A stretch of DNA of 64,000 bases from Nitrospirota bacterium (GTDB taxonomy: Bacteria; Nitrospirota; Thermodesulfovibrionia; SZUA-242), in assembly GCA_016212095.1 (NCBI GenBank), contig JACRHH010000004.1, forward strand, positions 60,389 to 124,388. The letters are read 5' to 3'. Below the pieces are notes generated by a model. It was given only the letters and a program-made list of their open reading frames with translations, was not told where the DNA came from and ran no database searches. This document shows, piece by piece, positions 14,480 through 23,996 of the stretch. A program made the position numbers and the translations under genes. How positions within the stretch are numbered: the first letter of the stretch is position 1; every line of letters begins with the position of its first letter.

Positions 14480-15225
14480 TTCTGGCGGTGGATGCCGGAA
14501 ACTCCGACACTGTGTTTGCGGCCATCGACGACAGCCTGTTGATTAAACAGAAAATTCGCGTTCCGACCGCAAGCATTGCGAACGAATTCGATGTTGACGG
14601 AGCATTGGGCGGTCTTGGCGTGAAGCGTTTTAACGGCGCGGTTGTTTCATCGGTGGTTCCGCGCGCAACGCCAATTATCCGCAATGTCGCCGCAGACTGT
14701 TGCGCCGGGCGAATCATCGAGGTGTCGCACAGGATACGCACGGGAATTGTTCTGGATGTCGAACGCCCTGACAAGCTCGGTTCCGACAGGATTGTCAACG
14801 CCGCATACGGCTATCATTGCCACGGGGGGCCGCTTGTGGTGATCGATTTCGGCACGGCTACCACATTTTCCGTTGTCAGCGCTGATGGCGCTTTTATTGG
14901 CGGGGCGATCATGCCCGGCCTGAAAACGTCTGCCGACGCGCTTTTTGGCAAAGCCGCGCAGCTTGGCGCAATTGCGTTTGACGGTTCTGTTCCGGAAATC
15001 GGCATAAACACCGATGAGTGCCTGCGGATCGGGATTCTGGAAGGCCACACTGGCGCGGTTGCGCGAATTCTTGCGCGAATGCAGGGCCGGATCGACAGCG
15101 AAGCCACGGTTGTGGCCACGGGCGGACTGTCGGGCGTTATGGCGAAAAGGCTTCCGGAGATAACGTTTGTCAAGCCGGATCTAACCATTGATGGACTGGC
15201 GTGGCTTTACAGGATGAATCTGTGA
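14476..15225 (+). CDS. coaX: Type III pantothenate kinase
   Basis: First step of coenzyme A synthesis, phosphorylating pantothenate. ASKHA-fold protein of 249 residues with LAVDAGNSDTVFA (phosphate 1), RPDKLGSDRIVNA (type III signature), VIDFGTATTFSVV (phosphate 2), GGAIMPGL and a C-terminal ATGGLSGVM. The ATG overlaps the birA stop. The birA-coaX pairing is widespread in bacteria and supports both calls. Confidence 0.95.
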   Translation: MILAVDAGNSDTVFAAIDDSLLIKQKIRVPTASIANEFDVDGALGGLGVKRFNGAVVSSVVPRATPIIRNVAADCCAGRIIEVSHRIRTGIVLDVERPDKLGSDRIVNAAYGYHCHGGPLVVIDFGTATTFSVVSADGAFIGGAIMPGLKTSADALFGKAAQLGAIAFDGSVPEIGINTDECLRIGILEGHTGAVARILARMQGRIDSEATVVATGGLSGVMAKRLPEITFVKPDLTIDGLAWLYRMNL

Positions 15226-15264
15226 CAGGCTGCCTTTAAGCCTTGTTGCCGGCGCGCATCCTGT

Positions 15265-16761
15265 TCATGGCCTTTTCGGTTCAAACCTCTCGACATCAGT
15301 GTGCGGAATGAACAGCGCGCCGGGAAGTTCCCGCATGAAAAGCGGATCGGTGTTTATGTCGATGTATGTAACCCTGCCGGTTATCCCATGAAGCTCGGCC
15401 AGAAGCGATACGTCAGAAATTATCGCGGCAGCGCCCTTCAGGGATGAATTGCCGAGCGGCCTGAATTTATCGATTTGGATAACGGGAAGCATCCCTATTG
15501 CCATTGCGCTTCGCGGATCGATATAGCTTCCGAACGCGCCGCAGACGTATATCGTTTCGATGTCGTCGATGCCGATGCCGAGATGCCCTGTCAGCGTGTG
15601 AATGAGCGCGTACATGCCCGCCTTCGAGGTTATCAGGTTGTCGAGGTCTTTCTCGGTGATGACTATGTCCTGCCCGGTTGCGCTCCCGGATGCCGGCGCA
15701 ATAACCACCGCAGGCCCGTCGTCTCCCCTGTCAATCACGGCGGCCCGCTCAGGATTGAACCTGCCCTTGCCGTCGATCAGGCCGTTTTCGAACATCACAG
15801 CCATGAGATCTATCAAGCCGGAACCGCATATACGTGTGGGTCTGCCGCCGCCCACTGTCGAATATTCAAGCGTTGCGGCCAATTTATTGAAACCGACACG
15901 CTCGATTGCGCCGAGCGTGGCTCTTCCGCCGTGTCCCACAATGCCCCCTTCAAGCGCAGGCCCGGCGGCTCCGGCTCCAACCAGCAGAAAATCGGCGTTG
16001 CCCACCGCAATTTCCACATTCGTGCCGACGTCGATAAGCATCCGGACGGCCTCTGACCTGTGCATTCCGGAAACCAGTATATCGGCCACCACATCTCCGC
16101 CCACGAACGCGCCCACATTCGGCAACAGATAAACCATGCCCTCGTCATGAATCCGGATACCTAGCTCGCCTGCGGTGAAAAATCCGGGGTCATGCACAAC
16201 CGGATTGTTCGGCATGACCGGAAGCGACGTGGCCTCGATGCCGAGGAAAAGATGCCCCATCGCGGTGTTTCCGGCAACCGTCATGAGCGCGACATCAGCC
16301 GGACTGCTGCCCGCGTCGGCGCAGAGCGATTCCACAAGCGCGTTTATGCTGTTGATAAGCGGCGGGTGAAGCTCGTGCATCTTCGTGTCGCTGTACAGAA
16401 TGCGGTCGAGAATGTCCTCGCTGAAGTTGGTCTGCGGATTGACGACAGACTTCTCGCCTAGAACCTCGCCATCTGAAGGATTCACCAGCGCGCCCACAAT
16501 GTTTGTGCTGCCCAGATCGACGGCAACCGCAAGCGGAGCGATGCCGGAGATGTCCACGAGACGCCATTCGTCATTGCCGGCCACGAGAACGGCATCGATA
16601 TATCCCTGCCGTTTCAGCCTGACTGGAAGGGCGCGAAGCGTTCGCAGCGGAATATTTACGCGTTCGAATCCGGCAGCGGCAAGAATATTCCTGATTTTTC
16701 CGGCGTCGGCCATGCCGCCCGGTTCGGGCGAGAGCCGGATTTTTTCGACCATCGATTTCAT
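15265..16761 (-). CDS. ASKHA-domain protein of the RACo (corrinoid activator) family, lacking the ferredoxin domain
   Basis: The 498-residue protein contains the DUF4445/RACo-type ASKHA core: AVDLGSTNIVGAL (phosphate 1), TVAGNTAMGHLFLG, LPNVGAFVGGDVVADIL, LIDVGTNVEIAVG (phosphate 2), GGGRPTRICGSGLIDLM and CGAFGSYIDP. Family members such as RACo/RamA use ATP to drive reductive reactivation of corrinoid proteins and normally carry a [2Fe-2S] or ferredoxin domain. Here the N-terminal 75 residues contain no cysteine cluster, so electron delivery would need another protein. No corrinoid methyltransferase is nearby. It is 34 bases downstream of the response-regulator gene. Confidence 0.78.
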   Translation of the reverse strand: MKSMVEKIRLSPEPGGMADAGKIRNILAAAGFERVNIPLRTLRALPVRLKRQGYIDAVLVAGNDEWRLVDISGIAPLAVAVDLGSTNIVGALVNPSDGEVLGEKSVVNPQTNFSEDILDRILYSDTKMHELHPPLINSINALVESLCADAGSSPADVALMTVAGNTAMGHLFLGIEATSLPVMPNNPVVHDPGFFTAGELGIRIHDEGMVYLLPNVGAFVGGDVVADILVSGMHRSEAVRMLIDVGTNVEIAVGNADFLLVGAGAAGPALEGGIVGHGGRATLGAIERVGFNKLAATLEYSTVGGGRPTRICGSGLIDLMAVMFENGLIDGKGRFNPERAAVIDRGDDGPAVVIAPASGSATGQDIVITEKDLDNLITSKAGMYALIHTLTGHLGIGIDDIETIYVCGAFGSYIDPRSAMAIGMLPVIQIDKFRPLGNSSLKGAAAIISDVSLLAELHGITGRVTYIDINTDPLFMRELPGALFIPHTDVERFEPKRP

Positions 16762-16795
16762 GACAAGCTAACGCGGCGGGTCTGGTGAGCCGGAT

Positions 16796-17146
16796 TCAGG
16801 ATTTCTTGAACAGATCGTCTATCACGACTTCCAGTTCTTCAAGCAGGAACGGCTTTTCGATGAAGGCGTCAACCTGAAGTTCGCGAATTCCTGCCTGCGA
16901 CAGGGCTCCGCTCATCACGATGCTTTTCGTTCCGTCCGCCTTCAGGTTGGCGGCCTCTATCAGGCAACTCCCCTTCCCTTCAGGCATGAGATAGTCACAG
17001 ATGACAAGATCGTAGGTATTGGACACCAGAAATGTCTTTGCACGCTCGATATCGTTGGCAACATGCACCTCATGGCCGCGCTTGACGAGAAGCCGCTGAA
17101 TGGCCCATGCGATCAGTTTTTCATCGTCAACTACAAGAATTTTCAT
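16796..17146 (-). CDS. Single-domain response regulator
   Basis: Receiver domain only, 116 residues. Visible are the acidic pocket VVDDEK, the phospho-acceptor Asp in LVICDYLMPEG, the switch Ser in IVMSGAL and the conserved Lys in FIEKPF. Start ATG 17146 is chosen because AGGAAAG precedes it; the open frame upstream to 17314 is not domain-like. No kinase or output domain is adjacent. It diverges from pgeF with 64 bases between. Confidence 0.88.
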   Translation of the reverse strand: MKILVVDDEKLIAWAIQRLLVKRGHEVHVANDIERAKTFLVSNTYDLVICDYLMPEGKGSCLIEAANLKADGTKSIVMSGALSQAGIRELQVDAFIEKPFLLEELEVVIDDLFKKS

Positions 17147-17210
17147 ATTCTTTCCTGTATGGCCGGATTGGTCTGTAATCTTACCATTCTTCCATGGCAT
17201 ACTGGTATGC

Positions 17211-17933
17211 ATGAAATACGACAGCCACATTTTGCCTCCGAACATGAAGCATCCATGCGTATCGGCATACTTCACAACCAAACACCGCGGGAACGAAACA
17301 GCATCTTTCGACATGTTCAGGCCCTCAAGCTACACGCTGTACATGCCTGTTCAAAAGCATACCGACACCGTAATCGAGATTACGCCGACCACGCCGATGC
17401 ATAAAACAGCCGATGCCGTCATAACGAAAATGCGCGGGATTTTGATTGGCGTTGTAACGGCTGACTGTGTTCCGCTCCTGTTGTTCGATCCGGTTGGAAT
17501 GACCGTGGGCGCCGTTCACGCCGGATGGCGCGGCACGGCTGCGGGCATACTCGGCAAGACAATATCGAAAATGACCGAACAATTCGGAACCGATCCGGAC
17601 GATTTGACGCTGGCTGTAGGCCCCAGCATCCGCGGATGCTGCTATGCTGTGGGGGCTGATGTGCTGGAAGCGGTCGAAAAGGCAGGCGGCGGATGCCACA
17701 AGCACGACATTCACAGCGTGAGCGAGAGCGGGATAATGCTGAATCTTGCCGAAGCAAACCGCGCGCAGGCTCTTTCTGCCGGATTGAAGGCTGAAAACAT
17801 ATGGATTTCCGGCGAATGCACGTTCTGCTCCGGAGACCGATTCCATTCGTACCGCCGGTCGGGAGCGTTGGCCGGAAGACAGGGCGGTTTTATCGCAATA
17901 CTGAACGAAAAGACAGGAGACACAATGCCATGA
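17211..17933 (+). CDS. pgeF: PgeF/YfiH (laccase-domain) family protein
   Basis: Member of the YfiH/LACC1 family: purine-nucleoside-active, with a role in correcting misincorporated L-Ser in peptidoglycan reported for PgeF. The 240-residue protein has the family motifs TADCVPLLLFDP, AVHAGWRGTAAGI and GPSIRGCCYAVG (zinc-binding His and Cys residues), then CTFCSGDRFHSYRR near the C terminus. ATG 17211 starts just before the conserved region. It overlaps the CBS gene by four bases. Confidence 0.9.
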   Translation: MKYDSHILPPNMKHPCVSAYFTTKHRGNETASFDMFRPSSYTLYMPVQKHTDTVIEITPTTPMHKTADAVITKMRGILIGVVTADCVPLLLFDPVGMTVGAVHAGWRGTAAGILGKTISKMTEQFGTDPDDLTLAVGPSIRGCCYAVGADVLEAVEKAGGGCHKHDIHSVSESGIMLNLAEANRAQALSAGLKAENIWISGECTFCSGDRFHSYRRSGALAGRQGGFIAILNEKTGDTMP

Positions 17934-18373
17934 CAGCCAAAGACATAATGACCCGTGACGTCATCACGGTTAAGGCCGAGACAACAATCGAGGAGCTTGG
18001 ACGCATTCTGGCCGAGCACAGGATTAGCGGAGCGCCGGTTGTGGACGACGACGCCGGGCTGGTGGGCATCGTCACCGAAAACGATCTGATCCGGTCGAAC
18101 ACGCGCCTGCACATTCCCACGGTTGTAAGGCTGTTTGACGCGATAATCCCGCTCGCACTGCCCGGCGCGCTTCTCGACGAGATGAAACGCGTGGCGGCAT
18201 CGACAGTCGAAGACATCTGTGTCCGCGATGTTTTGACGATCAACCCGGATACAACCGTGGCGGAAATCGCCGGCATCATGGCCGAAAAGGGTTTTCATCT
18301 GCTGCCGGTGGTGGAGGATGGCCGTCTGGCCGGAATCGTCGGGAAGGTTGACGTTGTGAAGGCGCTCAGGTAA
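17930..18373 (+). CDS. Tandem CBS-domain protein
   Basis: The 147-residue protein consists of two CBS domains: TAKDIMTRDVITV...GIVTENDLI and VEDICVRDVLTI...GIVGKVDVVKAL, with an insertion of about 30 residues in the first half. Paired CBS domains usually bind adenosyl nucleotides. There is no attached enzyme or channel. The ATG overlaps the pgeF stop and tsaE follows 17 bases later; a CBS gene beside tsaE is also a Geobacter-type arrangement. Ligand and partner are unknown. Confidence 0.87.
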   Translation: MTAKDIMTRDVITVKAETTIEELGRILAEHRISGAPVVDDDAGLVGIVTENDLIRSNTRLHIPTVVRLFDAIIPLALPGALLDEMKRVAASTVEDICVRDVLTINPDTTVAEIAGIMAEKGFHLLPVVEDGRLAGIVGKVDVVKALR

Positions 18374-18390
18374 AGGGGCTGCTTCAGGCA

Positions 18391-18936
18391 ATGACCATAA
18401 GGCTTCACGCGGCGGATGAAGCCGAAACCCTGAGCATCGGCAGGCGTCTTGGGACGGCGCTAAAGGCCGGCGATGTTGTCTGCCTCCACGGCGATCTTGG
18501 CGCGGGAAAGACAACCATCACCAAGGGGATAGCCTCGGCGCTTGGCATTCCGGAACGCGAGATTGCAAGCGCGAGCTACACGATAATCGCCGAGCATTAC
18601 GGCAGAATGCCGCTTTATCACGTCGATCTTTACAGGCTGGATGAAGATTCTATTAACGACACAGGCTTCGATGAGTATCTCGCGGGCTGCGGCGTGACTG
18701 TTGTGGAATGGGCCGAACGCGCCGCGGGCGCGATGCCTGATGACAAGATAGACTTATCGATAGAATTTGCAGAAGACGGCGGCAGGAATATCACGATAGA
18801 GTCGGCAAGGGAGCTTTGGCTGGCTGAAGCCCAGATTGCCGAACTGGAGAAACGGCACATCGAGTATAAAAGCGGCTTATTGAAACTGCATGATTGCAAA
18901 GGGGTTCACGAAGAATTACGAAACAAGTTTAAATGA
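18391..18936 (+). CDS. tsaE: tRNA threonylcarbamoyladenosine synthesis ATPase TsaE
   Basis: ATPase of the TsaBDE complex that makes t6A37 in tRNA. Motifs visible: Walker A in LHGDLGAGKTTITKGI, the switch region SASYTIIAEHYG, LYHVDLYRL, and VVEWAERA near the C-terminal catalytic face. The usual SPTF segment reads SASYT. The 181-residue protein is about 30 residues longer than most TsaE proteins because of a charged C-terminal tail. Its stop overlaps the cyclase start by four bases. Confidence 0.9.
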   Translation: MTIRLHAADEAETLSIGRRLGTALKAGDVVCLHGDLGAGKTTITKGIASALGIPEREIASASYTIIAEHYGRMPLYHVDLYRLDEDSINDTGFDEYLAGCGVTVVEWAERAAGAMPDDKIDLSIEFAEDGGRNITIESARELWLAEAQIAELEKRHIEYKSGLLKLHDCKGVHEELRNKFK

Positions 18937-21077
18937 GAGATCGCAAGCGTCTGATTCCTTCACTCTTTATCTGCACCGTAACCATGCTCGCCGTCTGGGG
19001 CATCGACACAGTCGGATTGTTCACCCCGCTCAACAACAGCCTCTACGACAGCGCCGTGCGGCGGGTGCGGCTGCAAAAAAGCGCGTCGGACGAGGTTGCG
19101 GTTGTGCTCATCGACGAGGCATCACTTCGCGCCATGAACAGCTTTGCCGGGCGCTGGCCCTGGCCGCGCGCCGTTTACGCCGGTCTTTTCGAGTTTTTCA
19201 GGCTGGCGAAGCCCAAAATGGTGCTTCTCGATATTCTTTTCACCGAAACGCAGGGCGCTTCCGGCGGCGCGCTCGATCCGAACGATGAGGCGTTCGTGCG
19301 CGCAACGGCGGAGGCCGGTTTCGTATGCAACGCCGCGCAGCTTCTGCGCGACACTGAGGACGAACAAAACAAGTCGCTGCTGAACAAGCCGCTTCCAGCG
19401 GATTTCGTCACCCGGTTTGCGTTGAAAAACGCCGATGTCAAAGCGCCGCCGCCGTCGTTGAACAACAACTTCTACATTCCGTTCCGGCAGCTTTACGAAG
19501 CAGGCAAATGCGTCGGCATCGTTGAGTTCTCGCCGGATGCGGACGGCGTTTACAGGCGGACAAAGCCGTTTCGCGAATACCGCGGCAGTCTCTTCCCGGT
19601 GCTCGGAATCGCGCCTTTCACAAATGGGCTTCCGGTCACGATAGACGGAACGAAGCTTGAAATCGGCCCTCGCCGGATTGTGACGGACAGCCAGGGCAAC
19701 TACATCCTGAACGTTTACGGCAAGTACAACACATATTCGATAAGCGGAATATTCTCGTCGTACCGGAAAATAATATCCGGCGACGTCGAGAACATCATGG
19801 TCGATCCCGCTGAATTCACAGGTAAAATCGTTTATATCGGCGCGAGCGCCGTCGGCGTGGAAGACCTGAAGGCCACTGCCGTATCGGCCCGGACGCCCGG
19901 CGTCTACCTTCATGCAACGCTTGCAAGCAACTTCATCCTGAACGATTTCCTTGTGCCTGCCGGAAAGGGGAGGACGTTTGCCGCCGCCCTGATTCTGGCA
20001 ATTATCACTATCGCCGGAACCATGCTGCCGAAGCGCCCATCGCTCAAATTGATCGCGCCATTTGTTGCCTGCATCGTCTGGGGCGCATTCTACCTGTACA
20101 GGTTTCAGCACAATCATGTTTACGACGGCGCGCCGCCTTTTGCCGCGATACTGTTTTCGACTCTCTCGGTACTCGGCTGGCTTTTCGTGACCGAGGGGCG
20201 CGAGAAGATCAAGGTTCGCAAGGTATTCTCCCAGTATGTGTCGCCGGAAGTCCTGGAAATAGTGCTTGACGACTTCGAGGGCATGGGTACGAAATTAAGC
20301 GGCGCCAAGGAAGACATCACCGTGTTGTTTGCCGACATACGCGGCTTCACGTCGTTTTCCGACAGGGAATCGCCCGAAACTGTCGTAAAAATGCTCAACA
20401 GCTACCTTTCTCGGCTCACTGACGTCATATTCGAGGGAAAGGGAACGGTCGACAAATACATCGGCGACGCGATAATGGCGTTCTGGGGCGCGCCGATACG
20501 GATAGACAATCATCCGCTCCGTGCGGTCGAGACCGCATGCAAAATGATTCGCGAGCTCGATGAGGTAAACAGGGAGATTCGCGAGATGGGAATCGATTAC
20601 AAAATACGGATCGGCATAGGGATCAACAGCGGCCCGGCGGTGCTTGGGAATATCGGATCGGCCCGGAAACTGAGTTATACTGTAATCGGCGACACCGTGA
20701 ACCTGGCATCGAGACTGGAGAGCCTTAACAAGAACTTTGGCACATCGATATTGATCTCCGAAAACACCTTCAGGCGGCTTGAAGGCGGTGTTCCATGCAG
20801 GATAATCGACAAGGTAACGGTTCGCGGCAAAAAAGAGGATGTCCGCATTTTCGAAGTCTGCCCGGCATTTGGCGACAAGTCACGCGAGCATCAGTTCTGG
20901 AACGCCGAAACAAGCGGCAAGGCTTTCGAATGCTACGAACGCGGCGATTACAACGGCGCGCTGGAGTTTTACCGCCGGATTGACGACGACATGGTGAAGG
21001 ATATTTTCTTGAAGCGTTGCGAAAACCGGCTGAGCGCGAGCGGAGTTTCTGAGCGCGCGACTAACAGAAATGACTAA
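18933..21077 (+). CDS. CHASE2-domain adenylate cyclase (class III)
   Basis: Membrane-bound cyclase of 714 residues. An N-terminal transmembrane helix is followed by a periplasmic CHASE2 sensor (residues about 30-340, including VVLIDEASLRAM and GRWPWPR), three further transmembrane helices (about 345-420), and a C-terminal class III cyclase domain from about residue 460. Metal-binding Asp residues are in LFADIRGFTSFS and KYIGDAIMAFWGAP; the lid region reads YTVIGDTVNLASRLE. Product is most likely cAMP. It overlaps tsaE by four bases and is followed by three envelope-protein genes, so the signal may concern the cell envelope. Confidence 0.9.
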   Translation: MRDRKRLIPSLFICTVTMLAVWGIDTVGLFTPLNNSLYDSAVRRVRLQKSASDEVAVVLIDEASLRAMNSFAGRWPWPRAVYAGLFEFFRLAKPKMVLLDILFTETQGASGGALDPNDEAFVRATAEAGFVCNAAQLLRDTEDEQNKSLLNKPLPADFVTRFALKNADVKAPPPSLNNNFYIPFRQLYEAGKCVGIVEFSPDADGVYRRTKPFREYRGSLFPVLGIAPFTNGLPVTIDGTKLEIGPRRIVTDSQGNYILNVYGKYNTYSISGIFSSYRKIISGDVENIMVDPAEFTGKIVYIGASAVGVEDLKATAVSARTPGVYLHATLASNFILNDFLVPAGKGRTFAAALILAIITIAGTMLPKRPSLKLIAPFVACIVWGAFYLYRFQHNHVYDGAPPFAAILFSTLSVLGWLFVTEGREKIKVRKVFSQYVSPEVLEIVLDDFEGMGTKLSGAKEDITVLFADIRGFTSFSDRESPETVVKMLNSYLSRLTDVIFEGKGTVDKYIGDAIMAFWGAPIRIDNHPLRAVETACKMIRELDEVNREIREMGIDYKIRIGIGINSGPAVLGNIGSARKLSYTVIGDTVNLASRLESLNKNFGTSILISENTFRRLEGGVPCRIIDKVTVRGKKEDVRIFEVCPAFGDKSREHQFWNAETSGKAFECYERGDYNGALEFYRRIDDDMVKDIFLKRCENRLSASGVSERATNRND

Positions 21078-21121
21078 TGTCCAGATGTACACCTGACGAT
21101 AAGTATCAATCGGAGGCTCGC

Positions 21122-21601
21122 ATGAAACGTATTTTTTCTCTTATCATCATTTTCGCGGCAACCGTTGCGTTTGCCGCCGATGTCCTTTACGTCCAGAGCC
21201 TGAAGGCAAAGGTCATGGCATCGCCCGGCTTCAAATCCGATGTGAAGGCTGTTGTTGAACGCGGAACCGAGCTTGCGGTCACCGGTAGGGAAGGCGACTG
21301 GTTTCATGTGCAGACGCCGTCCGGCAACGAAGGATGGGTTAACAGGCTGACGGTTTCGGAAAACCCGCCGCTCGGCACGGTCAAGCCGGTCGAGAAGGAA
21401 GCCGTCGCCGTAGAGGATCAATCCAGGCGCAGGGCATCCGCAATGACGTCCGCCGCTGCCGCGCGCGGCCTGGCCGAGAAGGATCGGAAGCGCTTGAGCC
21501 AGCTTGGGCTTGCCGATTACGATTCCCTCAAATCGCTGGAAGGTTTTTCCGGCACGATTACCGGCGATGACGTTGAAAAGTTCGTGAATACGGGGGAGTA
21601 G
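21122..21601 (+). CDS. Exported SH3-domain protein
   Basis: The 159-residue protein has a signal peptide (MKRIFSLIIIFAATVAFAA), then a bacterial SH3-like domain (VQSLKAKVMASPG...GTELAVTGREGDWFHVQTPSGNEGWVN) and an Ala-rich helical tail. SH3b domains often bind cell-wall peptides. ATG 21122 is chosen because GGAGG precedes it. It lies 7 bases upstream of an M48 protease gene; this pair may act together in the periplasm. Confidence 0.8.
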   Translation: MKRIFSLIIIFAATVAFAADVLYVQSLKAKVMASPGFKSDVKAVVERGTELAVTGREGDWFHVQTPSGNEGWVNRLTVSENPPLGTVKPVEKEAVAVEDQSRRRASAMTSAAAARGLAEKDRKRLSQLGLADYDSLKSLEGFSGTITGDDVEKFVNTGE

Positions 21602-21608
21602 AATAATC

Positions 21609-22442
21609 ATGAACAGGTTAAGAAAGATCGGCGTGATGCTTGCCGGCCTGCTTCTGGTTGCCGCGACAATCGACGCAGGCAGCGCTCGCGGGCGGGCTCA
21701 CGAGACAAAGCAGTGGATCACGGAAGATGATGTTCAGGCCGAAATCGAGGTCGGACGCGAGGTGGCGGCCAGAATAATAGGCACGTACACCCTTTACAAA
21801 AACGACGAACTAACGCGCTATGTGAATCTTGTAGGCAAGTCGCTTGCCAGAAACGCGAACAGGCCGGAACTGATGTTCACGTTCGGCGTGCTTGACACAC
21901 CTGAGATTAACGCCTTCGCCGCTCCGGGCGGCTATGTTTTCATCACGAAGGGCGCGATAGACGTAATGAATAACGAGGCTGAGCTTGCCGGAGTGCTCGG
22001 CCACGAGATCATTCACATCACGCAACGGCATATCGTGCGCGAGCTTGACATCAAGGCGACGTCGAAGGAGGCGTCAGCCGGTGTAGGACGGCTGCTTGGC
22101 GGATCGACCGACGTTGTGAAAGTTGCGTTCACCAAGGCTGTGGATCAGGCTGTGAACATCCTGCTTGAGCGCGGCTATCAGAAAGGCGACGAATTCGAGG
22201 CCGATTCGCTTGGAACAGTGCTTTCAGCGTCGATGAACTACGATCCGCGCGCGCTGTCCGGGTATCTCGACCGCATTGCCAAGGCCAAGGAGTCCGAGAC
22301 CGCAACCTTGAAGAAGCTTCACCCCGGTTTCGAGGAACGCACTGGCAGAATTCAGAGCACCATAACCAAGGAAGGACTGGAGGCCGGAAAATATGCCGAC
22401 TGGAAGATTCGGTTCGAAAAGTATGCAAAACGCAAGGGTTAA
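21609..22442 (+). CDS. M48 family periplasmic zinc metalloprotease
   Basis: Resembles BepA/LoiP-type outer-membrane quality-control proteases. The 277-residue protein has a signal peptide (about residues 1-27), AFAAPGGYVFITKG, the zinc motif LGHEIIHITQRH (HExxH) and the third ligand Glu in DEFEADSLG. No C-terminal TPR domain is attached, unlike BepA. It follows an SH3-domain protein and its 3' end overlaps the outer-membrane protein gene by 20 bases, consistent with a role in envelope protein handling. Confidence 0.88.
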   Translation: MNRLRKIGVMLAGLLLVAATIDAGSARGRAHETKQWITEDDVQAEIEVGREVAARIIGTYTLYKNDELTRYVNLVGKSLARNANRPELMFTFGVLDTPEINAFAAPGGYVFITKGAIDVMNNEAELAGVLGHEIIHITQRHIVRELDIKATSKEASAGVGRLLGGSTDVVKVAFTKAVDQAVNILLERGYQKGDEFEADSLGTVLSASMNYDPRALSGYLDRIAKAKESETATLKKLHPGFEERTGRIQSTITKEGLEAGKYADWKIRFEKYAKRKG

Positions 22443-23712
22443 TGCCGCACTGATCAGCCTTGTCTTATTGGTATTCGCATTCCGCGGCATCGCCGGCGCC
22501 GACGAGTATCACTACACGAACATCCTCATCGGCGAGCGGCCAGCCGGCATGGGTGGAGCGTATACGGCGGTTTCGGATGATGCGCCGGGCATGTATTACA
22601 ACCCCGCAGGCATTGCCTATCAAAGCGGCGGCAATCTGTCGGCAAGCGTAAACGCATTTTACATCTCCAACAAGGTGTATGAACATGCGCTTGGAAAACA
22701 CGATTGGGAAAGAAGTTCATCCTCGCTTCTTCCAAACTTCTTCGGCATTGTGCAACCACTGAGCAAAGGTGTTGTAGGCTTTTCATACGCCGTTCCAGAC
22801 TCGATAACAGAGGATCAGGATCAGGTTTTTACAGATCTGACCGGCTCCAAGCGATACATGGTAAATGTTAACCAGAGCGATACCACATATCTGTTCGGGC
22901 CATCGTATTCATTGATGGTCTCGGACAGTTTTTCCGTTGGCGGCACACTCTATCTTCATTATAGAAGCATGGAGAAGACAGCCAATTTCGAGAATATCTT
23001 TACGGACACGAACAAATCCTACGACTGGAGCAATATGTATGTTGAGAGCCATGAGATGGGTTTGAGGCCGATATTGGGAATAATGTGGTCGCCCCAAGAC
23101 GCGAAGTATTCGGTTGGAGTGTCGGTGGCCCAAACAATTCTCCTTACATCCGACTACGATTTGCAGACGTCCCGCAGAAACAGCGACACTGGTTTGTTCG
23201 AGAGGCTGGAAGAATCATCGGGAAAAAAGCGGGCCATGCCCCTGAAAATAGCGGTCGGCTGCGCGTATTTCCCCTCCCCATATTTCCTGATAACCGCCGA
23301 CGCAACATACTTTTCAAGCTCCGAGGCAACGGAGGATTCGAACCCGAAAGTATTCGCGTACAACACCGACAGCGGGCCGCTCGTAACGTCGATCAGGAGC
23401 GAGCAGGTGTTGAATCTGGCTGTCGGCACCGAGTATTATCTATCGAGCAGCGCGGCGTTACGAGCCGGATTATTCACAAATTTCGCAAATACACCGAAAG
23501 TCTCTTCAGGCAACTCGAACTCGGAGGAAAACATCGACCTTTACGGGGGCTCCCTGAGTTACAGCATGTTTTCCAAATCAACGTCGCTCACATTCGGAGC
23601 AACTTATAGCTATGGCAGTGGAAAATCCCGCATAGTAGGCGGTTCTGCGGCTATTCAGGATGTCAAAATGAACGAAATACTTCTTTTCATGGGAACCTCC
23701 TACACCTATTGA
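22423..23712 (+). CDS. OmpP1/FadL-like outer-membrane protein
   Basis: The 429-residue protein has a signal peptide (LISLVLLVFAFRGIAGA), the opening GERPAGMGGAYTAVSDDAPGM..YNPAGIA that is common to PorV/OmpP1-like barrels, and alternating aromatic beta-strands ending in TYSY...SYTY with a C-terminal aromatic residue. Start ATG 22423 is preferred over an upstream ATG because it gives a clean signal peptide. It may be a transport channel or an assembly factor; substrate is unknown. Confidence 0.8.
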   Translation: MQNARVNAALISLVLLVFAFRGIAGADEYHYTNILIGERPAGMGGAYTAVSDDAPGMYYNPAGIAYQSGGNLSASVNAFYISNKVYEHALGKHDWERSSSSLLPNFFGIVQPLSKGVVGFSYAVPDSITEDQDQVFTDLTGSKRYMVNVNQSDTTYLFGPSYSLMVSDSFSVGGTLYLHYRSMEKTANFENIFTDTNKSYDWSNMYVESHEMGLRPILGIMWSPQDAKYSVGVSVAQTILLTSDYDLQTSRRNSDTGLFERLEESSGKKRAMPLKIAVGCAYFPSPYFLITADATYFSSSEATEDSNPKVFAYNTDSGPLVTSIRSEQVLNLAVGTEYYLSSSAALRAGLFTNFANTPKVSSGNSNSEENIDLYGGSLSYSMFSKSTSLTFGATYSYGSGKSRIVGGSAAIQDVKMNEILLFMGTSYTY

Positions 23713-23777
23713 TTTTCATCCGCACCGTTTCAGTCAGTTAACCATTTATACAACCTTTACAATCTGTTACGGACTAA

Positions 23778-23797
23778 GGCGGCTTTCATAAGCCGCC
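23778..23797 (+). terminator. Hairpin after the outer-membrane protein gene
   Basis: Perfect 8-bp stem GGCGGCTT/AAGCCGCC with a four-base loop, 66 bases after the stop codon. It lacks a downstream T-tract, so termination may be weak or factor-dependent. Confidence 0.45.
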
Positions 23798-23876
23798 TCA
23801 AGTATCGCTCGCGAGCTTCCGATAAGTATTACGTTGCCGCGAACTGAAAGCAGTTCGGGCGTGGAGGAATATTGAC

Positions 23877-23996
23877 ATGCACAATTCGCGTGCGCGCCGG
23901 AAGTCGAAGGGAGGTGGTTACGTCATAAGCAGGCGCGCCCCGGTTATCGAATCGTTCATTGGGCGATACAGTTTATTTCTCGAAACGCGCAACTAA
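23877..23996 (+). CDS. Putative 39-residue basic small protein
   Basis: An ATG nine bases after GGAGG opens a 39-codon frame (MHNSRARRKSKGGGYVIS...) ending at TAA 23994-23996, 34 bases before the Gly-rich gene. The product is strongly basic at its N terminus with no signal peptide or recognisable domain. The good ribosome-binding site supports translation; it could be a small protein or a leader peptide for the downstream operon. No homologue is recognised, so confidence is low. Confidence 0.35.
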   Translation: MHNSRARRKSKGGGYVISRRAPVIESFIGRYSLFLETRN

